A DNA stretch of 15,504 nt from WTXA01 sp041741995 (GCA_041741995.1 JBGSJN010000081.1:1-15504); one strand, 5' to 3'; positions 1 through 8,575 are shown, numbered from the stretch's first letter. Numbers and translations: made by a program. Notes: generated by a model from the sequence alone, not told the origin.

Positions 1-2381
1 ACTGCCATAGCTGATTTATCAATTCTTTTAGAATCAGATTTTTCAACAATTACTTCAGACCCCTTAGCCAGATTCATGTAATACTTCGTTGCATCATTTG
101 CCAATTGCTCAAAACCAGTTTTAGGATAAATGAAGATAGGTATTTTCTTCCCAATCGGAACATTCATTTCTGCTCTGATATTTCTTATCTGTCTAATACT
201 ATCCATAACAAGTTCCATCCCAATCATATCATCTTCATAATCAATTTTATCAGCAATAGTAGGCCACTTGGCATACATTATTGTATCCCCTACATGTGGT
301 AGATTTTGCCAGATTTCTTCTGTTATGAATGGCATAAATGGATGTAAAAGTGATAAAGTCCCTGATAGTATATCAACTAATATTTTTTGAACATTCTGTT
401 TTTCTTCTAAAGTCCCTTTATATAGGGTGTCCTTGATTGCTTCAATATACCAGTCACAGAAACTGTTTCTGATGAATTCATATATTTCATCAGCAGCCAG
501 TCCTAATTCATAATTATCCAGATTCTCTGTAACACTCTTTATAGTTCTGTTATATTCCCCTATAATCCACTTATCAGCTAATGAATATGAAGAGATTTCT
601 CTAGTCCCATCATAATCCTCTAAATTCATCATTACAAATCTTGAAGCATTCCATATCTTGTTACAGAAATTTCTTATAGCTTCAAGTCTATCTGTATGGA
701 AACGTATATCATTTCCTGGCGTATTCCCGGTAACTAGCATATATCTTAATGTATCAGCTCCAAATTCATCAATCAAAACTAATGGATCTATTCCATTACC
801 TAGTGACTTGCTCATTTTTCTGCCATGTTCATCAAGAATCAGTCCATGTATGAATACATCATCAAATGGCACCTTGTCCATAAATTCTATACCCATGAAC
901 AACATCCTGGCTACCCAGAAAAATATTATATCTCGACCAGTTACCAGTACTGATGTTGGATAGAACTGCTCCAGCTCTGATGTCTTCTCAGGCCAACCTA
1001 ATGTTGAAAAAGGCCATAAAGCTGAACTAAACCAGGTATCAAGAACATCAGGGTCCTGTTCTATATTTCCAGATTGACATTTCGGACAAATATCAACCTT
1101 CTCAAGATCACAAATCATTTCCCCACAATCTTTACAGTAGTAAACAGGAATACGATGTCCCCACCATAATTGTCTGGAAATACACCAATCCCTAATATTT
1201 TCCATCCAACTTAAATAAACCTTGGTAAATCTTTCAGGTATAAATTTAGCTTCACCATCTAATACTTTTTTAACTGCAGCTTCAGCTAAAGGTTTCATTT
1301 TTACAAACCACTGTTTTGAAACAAGTGGTTCAATGACTGTATCACACCTATAACAACATCCAACTGAGTTTTCATATTCTTCAATTTTGACCAATACCCC
1401 TAGACCATCTAGGTCCTTGACTATTGCATCTCGACACTCATAGCGATCCATCCCTATGTACTTACCAACATCACCAGTCATTTTACCCTGTTTATCAATA
1501 ACTATATAATGCTCAAGATTGTGTCTTTGACTTATTTCAAAATCATTAGGATCATGGCTCGGGGTTATCTTAACAGCACCAGTTCCAAATTCCTTTTCAA
1601 CATATTCATCTTCTATAATTGGTATCTTCCTGCCTATAATTGGAAGTATAAGATTTTTACCTACATACTTAGCATATCTTTCATCACCTTTTGAAACAGC
1701 AACTGCAGAATCTCCCAACATTGTTTCTGGTCTTGTAGTAGCTATAGTTATATAGTCATCCAATCCTTCAACTTGATATCTGAAATACCAAAGATTACCT
1801 TTCTTTTGAGCATGCTCTACTTCAATATCTGATATTGTTGTATGACATTTAGGACACCAGTTAACCATGTATTCCCCACGATAAATCAAACCCTTGTCAT
1901 ATAACTGCTTAAAAACTTCTTTAACTGCTATAGAACAACCTTCGTCCATGGTAAATCTTTCTCTATCCCAATCACAGCTACTACCTAATAAACGAAGTTG
2001 GCTAGCAATTCGTTCATGATACTTTTCCTTCCAGTCCCAGACTCTTTCTAAAAACTTCTCTCTACCTAAATCATATTTAGATAATCCCTCTAGTTTTTTT
2101 AACTCTTCTTCTACTTTTGCTTGAGTTGCAATTCCTGCATGATCAGTACCTGGAATCCATACAGTATTGTATCCGGCCATTCTTTTATATCTGATTAGGA
2201 TGTCTTGTAAGGTATTATCCATGGCATGTCCTAAATGCAATTGTCCTGTAACATTTGGAGGTGGCATGACGATAGAAAAAGGTTTTTTACTTTTATCTAC
2301 TTCTTGATGAAAATATCCATTATTTTCCCAATATTTATACCATTTTTTTTCTACTGACTCTGGATTGTATTTTGTTTCCAT
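1..2381 (-). CDS. valS: Valine--tRNA ligase (ValRS), 3' end outside the window
   Basis: Class I aminoacyl-tRNA synthetase that charges tRNA-Val with valine in the cytoplasm. About 793 codons are visible and the frame is open to the left edge. Family members run to roughly 880 residues, so the C-terminal tRNA-binding coiled coil is cut off by the window and the gene is not truncated by a stop. Seen directly: PPPNVTG at residues 40-46, the HIGH-type motif HLGH at 49-52, the KMSKS motif at 522-526 (positions 804-818), and the DPDVLDTWFSS block. A Cys4 pattern (CKDC ... CPKC, around 1075-1145) looks like the zinc-binding insert known in some ValRS/IleRS proteins. The ATG at 2381-2379 follows an AGGAGG site at good spacing. 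A T-box leader and its own promoter lie upstream. The neighbouring KMSKS-GN and HLGHAMDN contexts favour ValRS over IleRS or LeuRS. Confidence 0.97.
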   Translation of the reverse strand, partial: METKYNPESVEKKWYKYWENNGYFHQEVDKSKKPFSIVMPPPNVTGQLHLGHAMDNTLQDILIRYKRMAGYNTVWIPGTDHAGIATQAKVEEELKKLEGLSKYDLGREKFLERVWDWKEKYHERIASQLRLLGSSCDWDRERFTMDEGCSIAVKEVFKQLYDKGLIYRGEYMVNWCPKCHTTISDIEVEHAQKKGNLWYFRYQVEGLDDYITIATTRPETMLGDSAVAVSKGDERYAKYVGKNLILPIIGRKIPIIEDEYVEKEFGTGAVKITPSHDPNDFEISQRHNLEHYIVIDKQGKMTGDVGKYIGMDRYECRDAIVKDLDGLGVLVKIEEYENSVGCCYRCDTVIEPLVSKQWFVKMKPLAEAAVKKVLDGEAKFIPERFTKVYLSWMENIRDWCISRQLWWGHRIPVYYCKDCGEMICDLEKVDICPKCQSGNIEQDPDVLDTWFSSALWPFSTLGWPEKTSELEQFYPTSVLVTGRDIIFFWVARMLFMGIEFMDKVPFDDVFIHGLILDEHGRKMSKSLGNGIDPLVLIDEFGADTLRYMLVTGNTPGNDIRFHTDRLEAIRNFCNKIWNASRFVMMNLEDYDGTREISSYSLADKWIIGEYNRTIKSVTENLDNYELGLAADEIYEFIRNSFCDWYIEAIKDTLYKGTLEEKQNVQKILVDILSGTLSLLHPFMPFITEEIWQNLPHVGDTIMYAKWPTIADKIDYEDDMIGMELVMDSIRQIRNIRAEMNVPIGKKIPIFIYPKTGFEQLANDATKYYMNLAKGSEVIVEKSDSKRIDKSAMA

Positions 2382-2402
2382 AATTTTCCTCCTAAAATAT
2401 AA

Positions 2403-2610
2403 AGGATCCACCTCCCCTAAGGGCGACGGATCGCGGTACCACCTTATTTTTAACTATTTGCTTTAACGGGCTAATCCGGTTCAAACTACTATTGTTCATT
2501 TGAACTGCTCCCAGGCTACCTTCACCTAATAAATATGAAAGGTTTCCACCAACCCCTTCTCTCTATGATATAAACATAGGTTACTCTTCCTGTTCCTTGC
2601 ATTTACTCTA
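2403..2610 (-). ncRNA. T-box leader (tRNA-Val-sensing) of valS
   Basis: Cis-acting RNA that reads the charging state of tRNA-Val and permits valS transcription when the tRNA is uncharged. Stem I: CAGG (2592-2589) pairs with CCTG (2515-2512), and ACCTA (2581-2577) pairs with TAGGT (2528-2524). These enclose a specifier loop with a loop-E AGTA on the 5' side and GAAGGTAG (2523-2516) on the 3' side. GTA, a valine codon, at 2519-2517 is the likely specifier. An AGAGAG motif and a GGTTGGTGGAAACC element follow in Stem I. The T-box motif AAGGTGGTACCGCG is at 2445-2432. The antiterminator is AAGG (2445-2442) with CCTT (2422-2419) and GCG (2434-2432) with CGC (2425-2423), leaving the TGGTACC bulge. 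The bulge TGGT would pair with ACCA, matching a tRNA-Val discriminator A. Confidence 0.95.
2405..2432 (-). terminator. T-box regulated intrinsic terminator before valS
   Basis: The two 12-base arms, 2432-2421 and 2416-2405, pair around a TTAG loop with one G-A mismatch and two wobble pairs. A T-rich stretch (TTTATATTTT) follows. The 5' arm uses the same bases as the 3' half of the antiterminator, so the two structures exclude each other, as expected for a T-box switch. The T tract is interrupted, so termination may be incomplete. Confidence 0.85.
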
Positions 2611-2616
2611 AGAACT

Positions 2617-2645
2617 ATTTTATTAAATCATAGCAATAATGTCAA
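2617..2645 (-). promoter_or_regulatory. Promoter of the T-box-valS transcript
   Basis: A perfect -35 TTGACA (2645-2640), a 17-base spacer and a -10 TAAAAT (2622-2617) read toward the T-box. The predicted start is near 2610, just upstream of Stem I. The -35 box begins on the base right after the nadC TGA stop codon. This fits a housekeeping sigma-A promoter and makes valS independent of the nad operon. Confidence 0.85.
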
Positions 2646-3476
2646 TCATTTGAATTTTAAACTTATATCCATGTTTCTAACAGAATTAGTAATTGCCCCA
2701 ATCGAAATGATATCAACTCCAATAGCAGCTACCTCCTCAATATTTTTATCCCCCATATTACCTGAAGCCTCAACAGTTGCCTTCCCATCGATTATATTAA
2801 CAGCTTGGGCCATTTCCTCCAATGACATATTATCTAACATTATAATATCTGCTCCACTGGATAAAGCTTCTTCTACTTCATCTATATTACTTACTTCTAC
2901 TTCTATCTTCAAAGTATGAGGAGTATTCTTTCTAGCTAATTCACAGGCTTTCTTTATACCTCCTGCTCCAACTATATGATTATCCTTGATCATAATGCCG
3001 TCATAAAGACCAAAACGATGATTATAACCGCCACCAATAGTAACTGCATATTTTTCCAATACCCTAATTCCTGGTGTTGTTTTTCTAGTGTCCACTATCT
3101 TGGTATCCATATCTCCAACCATGTCAACATACGTTCTTGTTATTGTAGCAATTCCTGATAAATGTTGAAGGAAATTAAGAGCTACCCTTTCTCCAGTTAG
3201 TATACTCTTCGTCTTACCCCAGATCATTCCAATAATATCACCCTTAGCTAGGACATCTCCATCAATATAATTAAACTCTATATTAATTTCATCATCTAGA
3301 ATTTTATAGACTTCTTCAACTAAACCAGTACCACATAAAACGCCTGCTTCTTTGGCAATTAATAAACCTTCTGATTCACTATCATCTGCTATACAGATAT
3401 TAGTGGTTAAGTCACCATTTCCTATATCTTCTTTTAAAGCCTTTATTAGTATATCTCTATATATATATCTTTCCAT
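2646..3476 (-). CDS. nadC: Nicotinate-nucleotide pyrophosphorylase (quinolinate phosphoribosyltransferase)
   Basis: Converts quinolinate plus PRPP to nicotinate mononucleotide, CO2 and pyrophosphate, the third step of de novo NAD synthesis; cytoplasmic. The 276 residues match the usual length of about 275-290. Visible family features: GERVALN near 95-101, DTRKTTPG at 129-136, NHR at 152-154, MIKDNH at 162-167, the acidic barrel residues in IEVEV (191-195) and MLDN (213-216), SGN at 238-240 and SIGAITNS at 258-265. The last motif is more often GALTHS; the variation is minor. The ATG directly follows the nadB TAG stop with no gap, and its AGGGAGG ribosome site lies inside the last nadB codons, so translation is probably coupled. 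It is the last gene of the pgi-folC-like-nadABC operon. No terminator follows before the valS promoter. Confidence 0.97.
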   Translation of the reverse strand: MERYIYRDILIKALKEDIGNGDLTTNICIADDSESEGLLIAKEAGVLCGTGLVEEVYKILDDEINIEFNYIDGDVLAKGDIIGMIWGKTKSILTGERVALNFLQHLSGIATITRTYVDMVGDMDTKIVDTRKTTPGIRVLEKYAVTIGGGYNHRFGLYDGIMIKDNHIVGAGGIKKACELARKNTPHTLKIEVEVSNIDEVEEALSSGADIIMLDNMSLEEMAQAVNIIDGKATVEASGNMGDKNIEEVAAIGVDIISIGAITNSVRNMDISLKFK

Positions 3477-5021
3477 CTAATCCTCCCTGTAATGCGCTCC
3501 TATACTTTCCTTGCGCTTTATTGCACCTTTTAAGATTTCCATTGCTACAATACTCATATTATAGACTTCCGCCTTTTCCTTTGTCTCCAATACTACTGCA
3601 TCAAGAGTATTATGTATCTTGGTTATAGAGTTTAAGGCAGACATCATATTTTGTTCATGTCTTATTGCTCCTGCATAATTTGTCATTAATTCTCTGATCA
3701 TATCCTTTAATGACGATACATCTAAATCTAGATTCAAAAAGTTCTTTTCATTTTCAGTAGGTATATTCATATTAATATCTCTTTTTTTATAATTTTGTGC
3801 TTCTTTATTAATTATTGAGATTGCTCTTCTTGAAAAAACAAGACATTCTAGCATGGAGTTTGATGCTAATCTATTAGCTCCATGAACACCTGTATTTGCA
3901 ACTTCACCACAAGCAAATAAACCATGAATGTTAGTTCTTCCGTTTAAGTCTGTAGCTAATCCTCCCATCATATAGTGCTGGACAGGACACACTGGTATAT
4001 ATTCCTTACTTATATCTATTCCTTGATTTAAACATTCTCCAAATATTGTTGGAAATCTTTTTGATAAAAACTCCTTAGATTTTGAAGTTATATCTAAATA
4101 TACATAAGGTGTATTTGTTATTTTCATTTCATTTAAGATACATCTTGCAACAATATCCCTAGGTGCAAGGTCCTTAAGTTCATGTTTATCAGCCATAAAG
4201 GCCTCACCATTGCTATTTCTTAAGATTCCACCTTCTCCTCTGACTGCTTCTGATATTAGGAATGATCTACCTTTTTCACCTTCAATATATAGACCTGTCG
4301 GATGAAACTGGACAAATTCCATATCTCTTACAACTGCCCCTGCTCTTAATCCGGCAGCAACCCCATCTCCGGTAGCTATACCAGGATTAGTTGTATGTTC
4401 ATATATCTGACCACTGCCACCAGTACACAAAATAACTTGACCAGCTCCTATGAATTCCTTGGTTTCCTTATCTGAAATGATTACACCGTTAACTTTATCA
4501 TCATTGGTTACAACATCCAGCAAGAATTTATTAGGCATAAATTTGATATTTTCTTTAGTTGCAACCAGTCTTGCCAGGGCTTTGACCGTTTCTCTACCTG
4601 TACCATCACCACTTGCATGTACTATTCTGTTTCTTCTGTGTCCACCTTCTCTTGTTATCAAAAGATCACCATCAACATCAAGATCAAAAGGGACGTCCCA
4701 TTCAAGTAAAGTTTTTATATCTTTTGGTCCTTCTTCAACAAGTACAGTTACAGCTTCTTTATTTACTAGTCCTGCACCTGCTAATAATGTATCTTCATAA
4801 TGATATCTTGGCAAGTCACCTTCAGATACTGCTGCAGCTATTCCTCCTTGGGCAAGCCAAGAGTTGGAAATATCAATACTTTCCTTTGTTATCAGACAAC
4901 AACTTAAATTATCAGATAAATTCAAAGCGGCATAAAGACCAGCCACTCCACCTCCAATGATAACCAAATCGTATCTCAATTTATTATCCTTGATATTTGA
5001 TACATTTAAATATCTTCTCAT
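3477..5021 (-). CDS. nadB: L-aspartate oxidase
   Basis: FAD enzyme that oxidises L-aspartate to iminoaspartate, the substrate NadA uses to make quinolinate. In an anaerobe fumarate rather than oxygen is the likely electron acceptor (known for the family, inferred here). At 514 residues it is close to the usual 500-540. Seen: the dinucleotide-binding motif GGGVAG at 23-28, the SxWLAQGG flavin block (about 53-60), EFVQFHPTGLY, the APRDIVARCI block with its catalytic Arg, the HYMMGG histidine motif, GVHGANRLASNSMLE near the C-terminal end of the FAD domain, and a terminal GAHYRED. These separate it from fumarate reductase flavoproteins. Its ATG overlaps the nadA TAA by one base (TAATG), which suggests translational coupling. 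Its own ribosome site is weak. Confidence 0.97.
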   Translation of the reverse strand: MRRYLNVSNIKDNKLRYDLVIIGGGVAGLYAALNLSDNLSCCLITKESIDISNSWLAQGGIAAAVSEGDLPRYHYEDTLLAGAGLVNKEAVTVLVEEGPKDIKTLLEWDVPFDLDVDGDLLITREGGHRRNRIVHASGDGTGRETVKALARLVATKENIKFMPNKFLLDVVTNDDKVNGVIISDKETKEFIGAGQVILCTGGSGQIYEHTTNPGIATGDGVAAGLRAGAVVRDMEFVQFHPTGLYIEGEKGRSFLISEAVRGEGGILRNSNGEAFMADKHELKDLAPRDIVARCILNEMKITNTPYVYLDITSKSKEFLSKRFPTIFGECLNQGIDISKEYIPVCPVQHYMMGGLATDLNGRTNIHGLFACGEVANTGVHGANRLASNSMLECLVFSRRAISIINKEAQNYKKRDINMNIPTENEKNFLNLDLDVSSLKDMIRELMTNYAGAIRHEQNMMSALNSITKIHNTLDAVVLETKEKAEVYNMSIVAMEILKGAIKRKESIGAHYRED

Positions 5022-5926
5022 TAATTTACACTTACCATTCTTTCCAAGGTTATTCTAGCCTTATTCATAACATCTTCATCTAATTCTATTTTTTCTTCCA
5101 TGTTTTGCAAAGCATTTAGTACATCAGTAATCTTAGTTTTTTTCATATTCAAACAACTTAAATGATGGGATAAAAGATATGCTGTCTTGCCCTCAACAAT
5201 TTTATTTATTCTTTCAACAACACCTACTTCTGTTCCTATTATAAATTCTTTTTTATCAGATTCTTCAACATATTTAATTATTGCTGAGGTACTGCCGATA
5301 AAATCTGCTGCATCTCTTACTTCCTTGTTACACTCAGGATGAACTATGACTGGAGCTCCTGGATGTAATTTCCTTGCTTTCTCTATTGCCTCGGCTCTAA
5401 CCACATTATGAATCGGACAAAAGCCTCTATAGAAATAGAACTTTTTCTCTGGTACTTGCTCAGCAACATATGCTCCAAGATTTCTGTCTGGTACAAAGAT
5501 AATTTCGTCTTCAACCAAGGACTTAGCAATTTTCACAGCTGATGATGAAGTACAACAAATATCGCAATAAGTTTTTGTTTCTGCTGTTGAGTTAACATAG
5601 CACATTACTGCAGCTTTAGGATGTTCTTCCTTCATTTTAATTACATCTTGTGGTGTAATCATATCTGCCATTAAACAACCAGCATCAGATGCTGGTAATA
5701 GCACTATTTTTTCTGGGTTAAGAATTTTAGCACTTTCAGCCATAAATCTTACTCCACATAAAACTATTATAGGTTTTGAGGTTCTTTGTGCAATCTTAGC
5801 GAGTTCAAAGGAATCTCCAACAAAATCTGCGACTTCCTGGATATCTATAGTTTGATAATAGTGTGCTAGAATCAAAGCATTTTTTTCTTCTTTTAATCTT
5901 ATTATTTCTTTTTGTATATCTGTCAT
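5021..5926 (-). CDS. nadA: Quinolinate synthase (4Fe-4S)
   Basis: Condenses iminoaspartate with dihydroxyacetone phosphate to form quinolinate. The 301 residues match the compact form of the family. Three cysteines sit where the [4Fe-4S] ligands are expected: C84 in DAGCLMADM, C170 in RGFCPIHN and C258 in LSCLNMK. Substrate-site motifs include the early AHYYQ (21-25), YVNSTAETK (110-118), TSSSA (126-130), PDRNLG (146-151), HPEC (196-199), GSTSA (211-215) and GTEVG (231-235). Additional cysteines occur in CDICC (121-125). The ATG at 5926-5924 has AAGGAG upstream at good spacing and lies 10 bases after the folC-like stop. A cysteine desulfurase or a NiaR-type regulator, which often accompany nad genes in Firmicutes, is not seen here. 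Confidence 0.97.
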   Translation of the reverse strand: MTDIQKEIIRLKEEKNALILAHYYQTIDIQEVADFVGDSFELAKIAQRTSKPIIVLCGVRFMAESAKILNPEKIVLLPASDAGCLMADMITPQDVIKMKEEHPKAAVMCYVNSTAETKTYCDICCTSSSAVKIAKSLVEDEIIFVPDRNLGAYVAEQVPEKKFYFYRGFCPIHNVVRAEAIEKARKLHPGAPVIVHPECNKEVRDAADFIGSTSAIIKYVEESDKKEFIIGTEVGVVERINKIVEGKTAYLLSHHLSCLNMKKTKITDVLNALQNMEEKIELDEDVMNKARITLERMVSVN

Positions 5927-5936
5927 AATTTTCTCC

Positions 5937-7274
5937 TTAAATGTTTAAAGTATCTTCTTGATAATAGGTTTTCACATCCTTAATAAAGGATTGTGTTCCA
6001 AGACATAATATCATAGCCTTCTCATCCACTTGTTTCTTGGCGTAATCAATCGCATCAGAAACATTGTCTATAAATATAATTGCTGAAATTTTCTTTGCTT
6101 CCACAACTTGATTTTCTGAAAATTTAAGATAGTCATTGTCTGCATAGGTTAAAATAATTTCACAATCATATTCCTTAAGCATTTCGATTACCCCAAGGTA
6201 ATCCTTATCCTCAGGAATAGCGACGATGGCTATCATTTTTTTAAATTCTAAAAAATCTATTATTTCCTTAACTTGAAACATAGATTCTCTGGAAATACAT
6301 CCATCTAGTATCACTAAAGGATTCCTTTCGATAATTTCCATTCTCCCAGGCCACTTTATATTTTCAAGTGTTTTTCTTAAAATATTAACATCGAGTTTTT
6401 GACCTAACACATATTCAGATATTGCTATGGCTAAAGCACCATTTTCAGCCTGATGTCTTCCAAGCAGAGATAAACATAATCCCTCATATTTAGCATATTT
6501 ACCTTTAACTGAAAATTCTGTACCTTTATTAGTTAATCTAATATCATACGAGCTGAAATTTTGATTATATGAATAGTATGGAATTCCGAATTTACGGGCT
6601 TCATATCTCAAGACTAGGTCCGCATATTTGCTCTGTTCAGCGGTAAAAACAACCTCTAACGGCTTTTTAATCAGGCCTGCCTTATGATGTGCCACCTCAT
6701 CGATTGTGTGACCAAGAGGACCTACATGTTCAAGGAATATCTTGTTGATACCTCCTACAAATCCGTGTATTTGGTTTACATCATCAAAACGTGCACCTCT
6801 ACCACATTCTATTACATTAAAATCCGTCCTTTTATTATAGAAGTAAGACATAGCCATAACAGCAGTAGCTCCAACAGGTCCTATATATCTATGTTTTGGA
6901 AGACTCTTTTCTATATCATTGTAAATTGGCTCCAATTGATTAGCCAAATCCAACAAATCTTTTTCTGATATCGCCTTACCATTTATCCTTATTCTTTCTC
7001 TATAGTCTCTTAAATGAGGACTAGTAAACAGACCAATGTTATAACCATGATTTTCTAGAATCTTGGCAATCATTACTGATAGTGAGCCTTTTCCTTTGCT
7101 GCCGGTAATCATAATATTCTTTTGTAAGCGATCAACTGCTCCAAGTTCATCCAGCATTTTCCTTGCTAAATGTGGATTTCTAGTGAAAGTATCGGTCCCA
7201 CTAGGTATATGTTTATATCTGTTTACATATGAACTATATATATATTCTTCAACTTCTTTTTTATTTCTAAACAT
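5937..7274 (-). CDS. Divergent FolC-like Mur-ligase-family protein
   Basis: The 445 residues have the overall plan of folylpolyglutamate/dihydrofolate synthase: an ATP P-loop GSKGKGS (58-64; GTNGKGS in FolC), TSPHL (84-88) followed by ERIRING (93-99), HKAGLIKK (197-204; EKAGIIK in FolC, where the Lys is carbamylated), LGRHQAENGALA (271-282) and WPGRMEIIERNPLVILDG (308-325). Two strong FolC signatures are changed. The usual GLGGRLDATN reads CGRGARFDDVN (157-167), and DGAHNP reads DGCISRE (324-330), losing the His-Asn pair that contacts nucleotide in FolC. It is therefore probably an ATP-dependent amide ligase, but the substrate may not be folate. It sits 10 bases from both pgi and nadA in one operon. 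The ATG has only a modest AAAGGC site. The true folC often follows valS in Firmicutes and could lie beyond the left edge (inference). Confidence 0.8.
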   Translation of the reverse strand: MFRNKKEVEEYIYSSYVNRYKHIPSGTDTFTRNPHLARKMLDELGAVDRLQKNIMITGSKGKGSLSVMIAKILENHGYNIGLFTSPHLRDYRERIRINGKAISEKDLLDLANQLEPIYNDIEKSLPKHRYIGPVGATAVMAMSYFYNKRTDFNVIECGRGARFDDVNQIHGFVGGINKIFLEHVGPLGHTIDEVAHHKAGLIKKPLEVVFTAEQSKYADLVLRYEARKFGIPYYSYNQNFSSYDIRLTNKGTEFSVKGKYAKYEGLCLSLLGRHQAENGALAIAISEYVLGQKLDVNILRKTLENIKWPGRMEIIERNPLVILDGCISRESMFQVKEIIDFLEFKKMIAIVAIPEDKDYLGVIEMLKEYDCEIILTYADNDYLKFSENQVVEAKKISAIIFIDNVSDAIDYAKKQVDEKAMILCLGTQSFIKDVKTYYQEDTLNI

Positions 7275-7284
7275 GGTCTGCCTT

Positions 7285-8541
7285 TCACTTCAACTCATCT
7301 AATAAATTTTTAATTTCTTTTTTATATTCTTCCACACCTGGCTGATTAAATGGATCTACTTTTAAAAGATAACAAGTCATGCTGCAGGCTTTCATGAAAA
7401 AGTAGCTTAAATATGCCAAACTATATGGTGTAAGTTCTTCAATTTCCATTAGAATATTTTTAATATTGCCATTGCTATGAGCAATTCTAGTGCCTTCCAT
7501 GGCTTTTTTATTGATCAGATCTATTTCTATTCCTGCTAAATCATTAAATTTATCATAATTAGCTTCTAACTTATCAAATACAAGCTGATTTTTTTCTTCC
7601 GCCCATATGATTGTTTCAAAGTGTTCTTGTGTTCCTTCTTGAATGAACTGTCCAAGGGAATGAAGATCTCTAGTGTTTATTACACTCATAGGGTATATAC
7701 CCCTTCCATCTTTCCCTTCACTCTCACCAAACAATTGTTTAAGCCACTCAAGATAGTATTGAAAACTCGGATCATAGGAAGTGAATATTTCTACTTTCTT
7801 ACCCTTTTCACCGGCTTCTCTTCTGGCTATAGCATACATATAAGCAGGGTTATCCATTTGTCTAGCATCACATATTTGTTTTGACTTTTCTATGCCTTTT
7901 AACATTTGAACTGTATCTATACCTGCAGCAGTTAATGGGAAGAATCCAACAGCCGTAAAAACTGAATATCTACCCCCGATATTGCCTGGTACATCCAAGG
8001 TCCTATAACCTTCATCTAATGCAAGTTTTCTTAAGTTACCATTAATTGGGTCTGTGGTGACTATGATTCTATCCTTTGCATTTTCACCATACTTACTTAT
8101 TAATAATTCCTTTACAAGTCTAAAGGCTATTGCTGGTTCTAGGGTGCCCCCTGATTTTGAAATGATATTAACTGCAAAGTTCTTTGTTTCTAATTTTTTT
8201 AGAACTGTTTTTATATAATGCCCAGAAATATTATTTCCTAAAAACACGAGTTCTGTTTTCTTATCAACGATTCTATCTTTAAAGATTTCATAGAAGCTTT
8301 TAGTACCTAAAAAAGATCCACCTATGCCAATAACAACTAAAGTTTCGAATTTTTGAAATTCTAGTCCTAGTTGTATTGCTTTATCTAATTCCTTACTTTG
8401 ATTCTTCGTATAGTCAATCCATCCTAAATATTGTTCTTTTAAATTTTTAATTTTTTCTACATTATCATGGATTGCAAATACTTCATCTTTGTAATTGTTG
8501 ATATTTAGTTCATAAAAGTCTTTAAAATTAAGCTTTAGCAC
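7285..8541 (-). CDS. pgi: Glucose-6-phosphate isomerase (GTG start)
   Basis: Interconverts glucose-6-phosphate and fructose-6-phosphate in glycolysis and gluconeogenesis. Both family signatures are present: NIGGRYSVFTAVG (187-199) and YLLKVDPFNQPGVEEYK (391-407), with K407 the expected catalytic lysine. Also seen are GIGGSFLG (72-79), the phosphate-binding SKSGGT (128-133), QLFGESEGKDG (269-279) with the catalytic E273, and H294. At 418 residues it is a little shorter than the roughly 450 of typical Firmicutes enzymes, but no motif is missing. The start is GTG at 8541-8539. An ATG further upstream (ATGAGGTGA) hits a stop at once, and a GAGGTGAT site sits at proper distance from the GTG. It is the first gene of the operon that continues into the FolC-like gene and nadABC. 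Confidence 0.97.
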   Translation of the reverse strand: MLKLNFKDFYELNINNYKDEVFAIHDNVEKIKNLKEQYLGWIDYTKNQSKELDKAIQLGLEFQKFETLVVIGIGGSFLGTKSFYEIFKDRIVDKKTELVFLGNNISGHYIKTVLKKLETKNFAVNIISKSGGTLEPAIAFRLVKELLISKYGENAKDRIIVTTDPINGNLRKLALDEGYRTLDVPGNIGGRYSVFTAVGFFPLTAAGIDTVQMLKGIEKSKQICDARQMDNPAYMYAIARREAGEKGKKVEIFTSYDPSFQYYLEWLKQLFGESEGKDGRGIYPMSVINTRDLHSLGQFIQEGTQEHFETIIWAEEKNQLVFDKLEANYDKFNDLAGIEIDLINKKAMEGTRIAHSNGNIKNILMEIEELTPYSLAYLSYFFMKACSMTCYLLKVDPFNQPGVEEYKKEIKNLLDELK

Positions 8542-8544
8542 CTA

Positions 8545-8552
8545 ATCACCTC
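8545..8552 (-). promoter_or_regulatory. Ribosome binding site that supports the GTG start of pgi
   Basis: GAGGTGAT on the minus strand ends about 4-5 bases before GTG at 8541. No in-frame ATG is available nearby, so this site decides the start. Confidence 0.7.
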
Positions 8553-8575
8553 ATATTTGTATTCATATTCAATTT

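Noticed and set aside
2382..2645. A small protein gene in the nadC-valS gap
   Set aside because: The region is fully accounted for by the valS promoter, T-box elements and terminator; no frame with a ribosome site was seen.
2650..5000. Several plus-strand open frames of 60-116 codons lying inside nadC and nadB (for example 4450-4800 and 4613-4960)
   Set aside because: They lie fully inside strongly supported minus-strand genes, lack good ribosome sites, and their translations are low-complexity Leu/Ser-rich strings typical of antisense frames.
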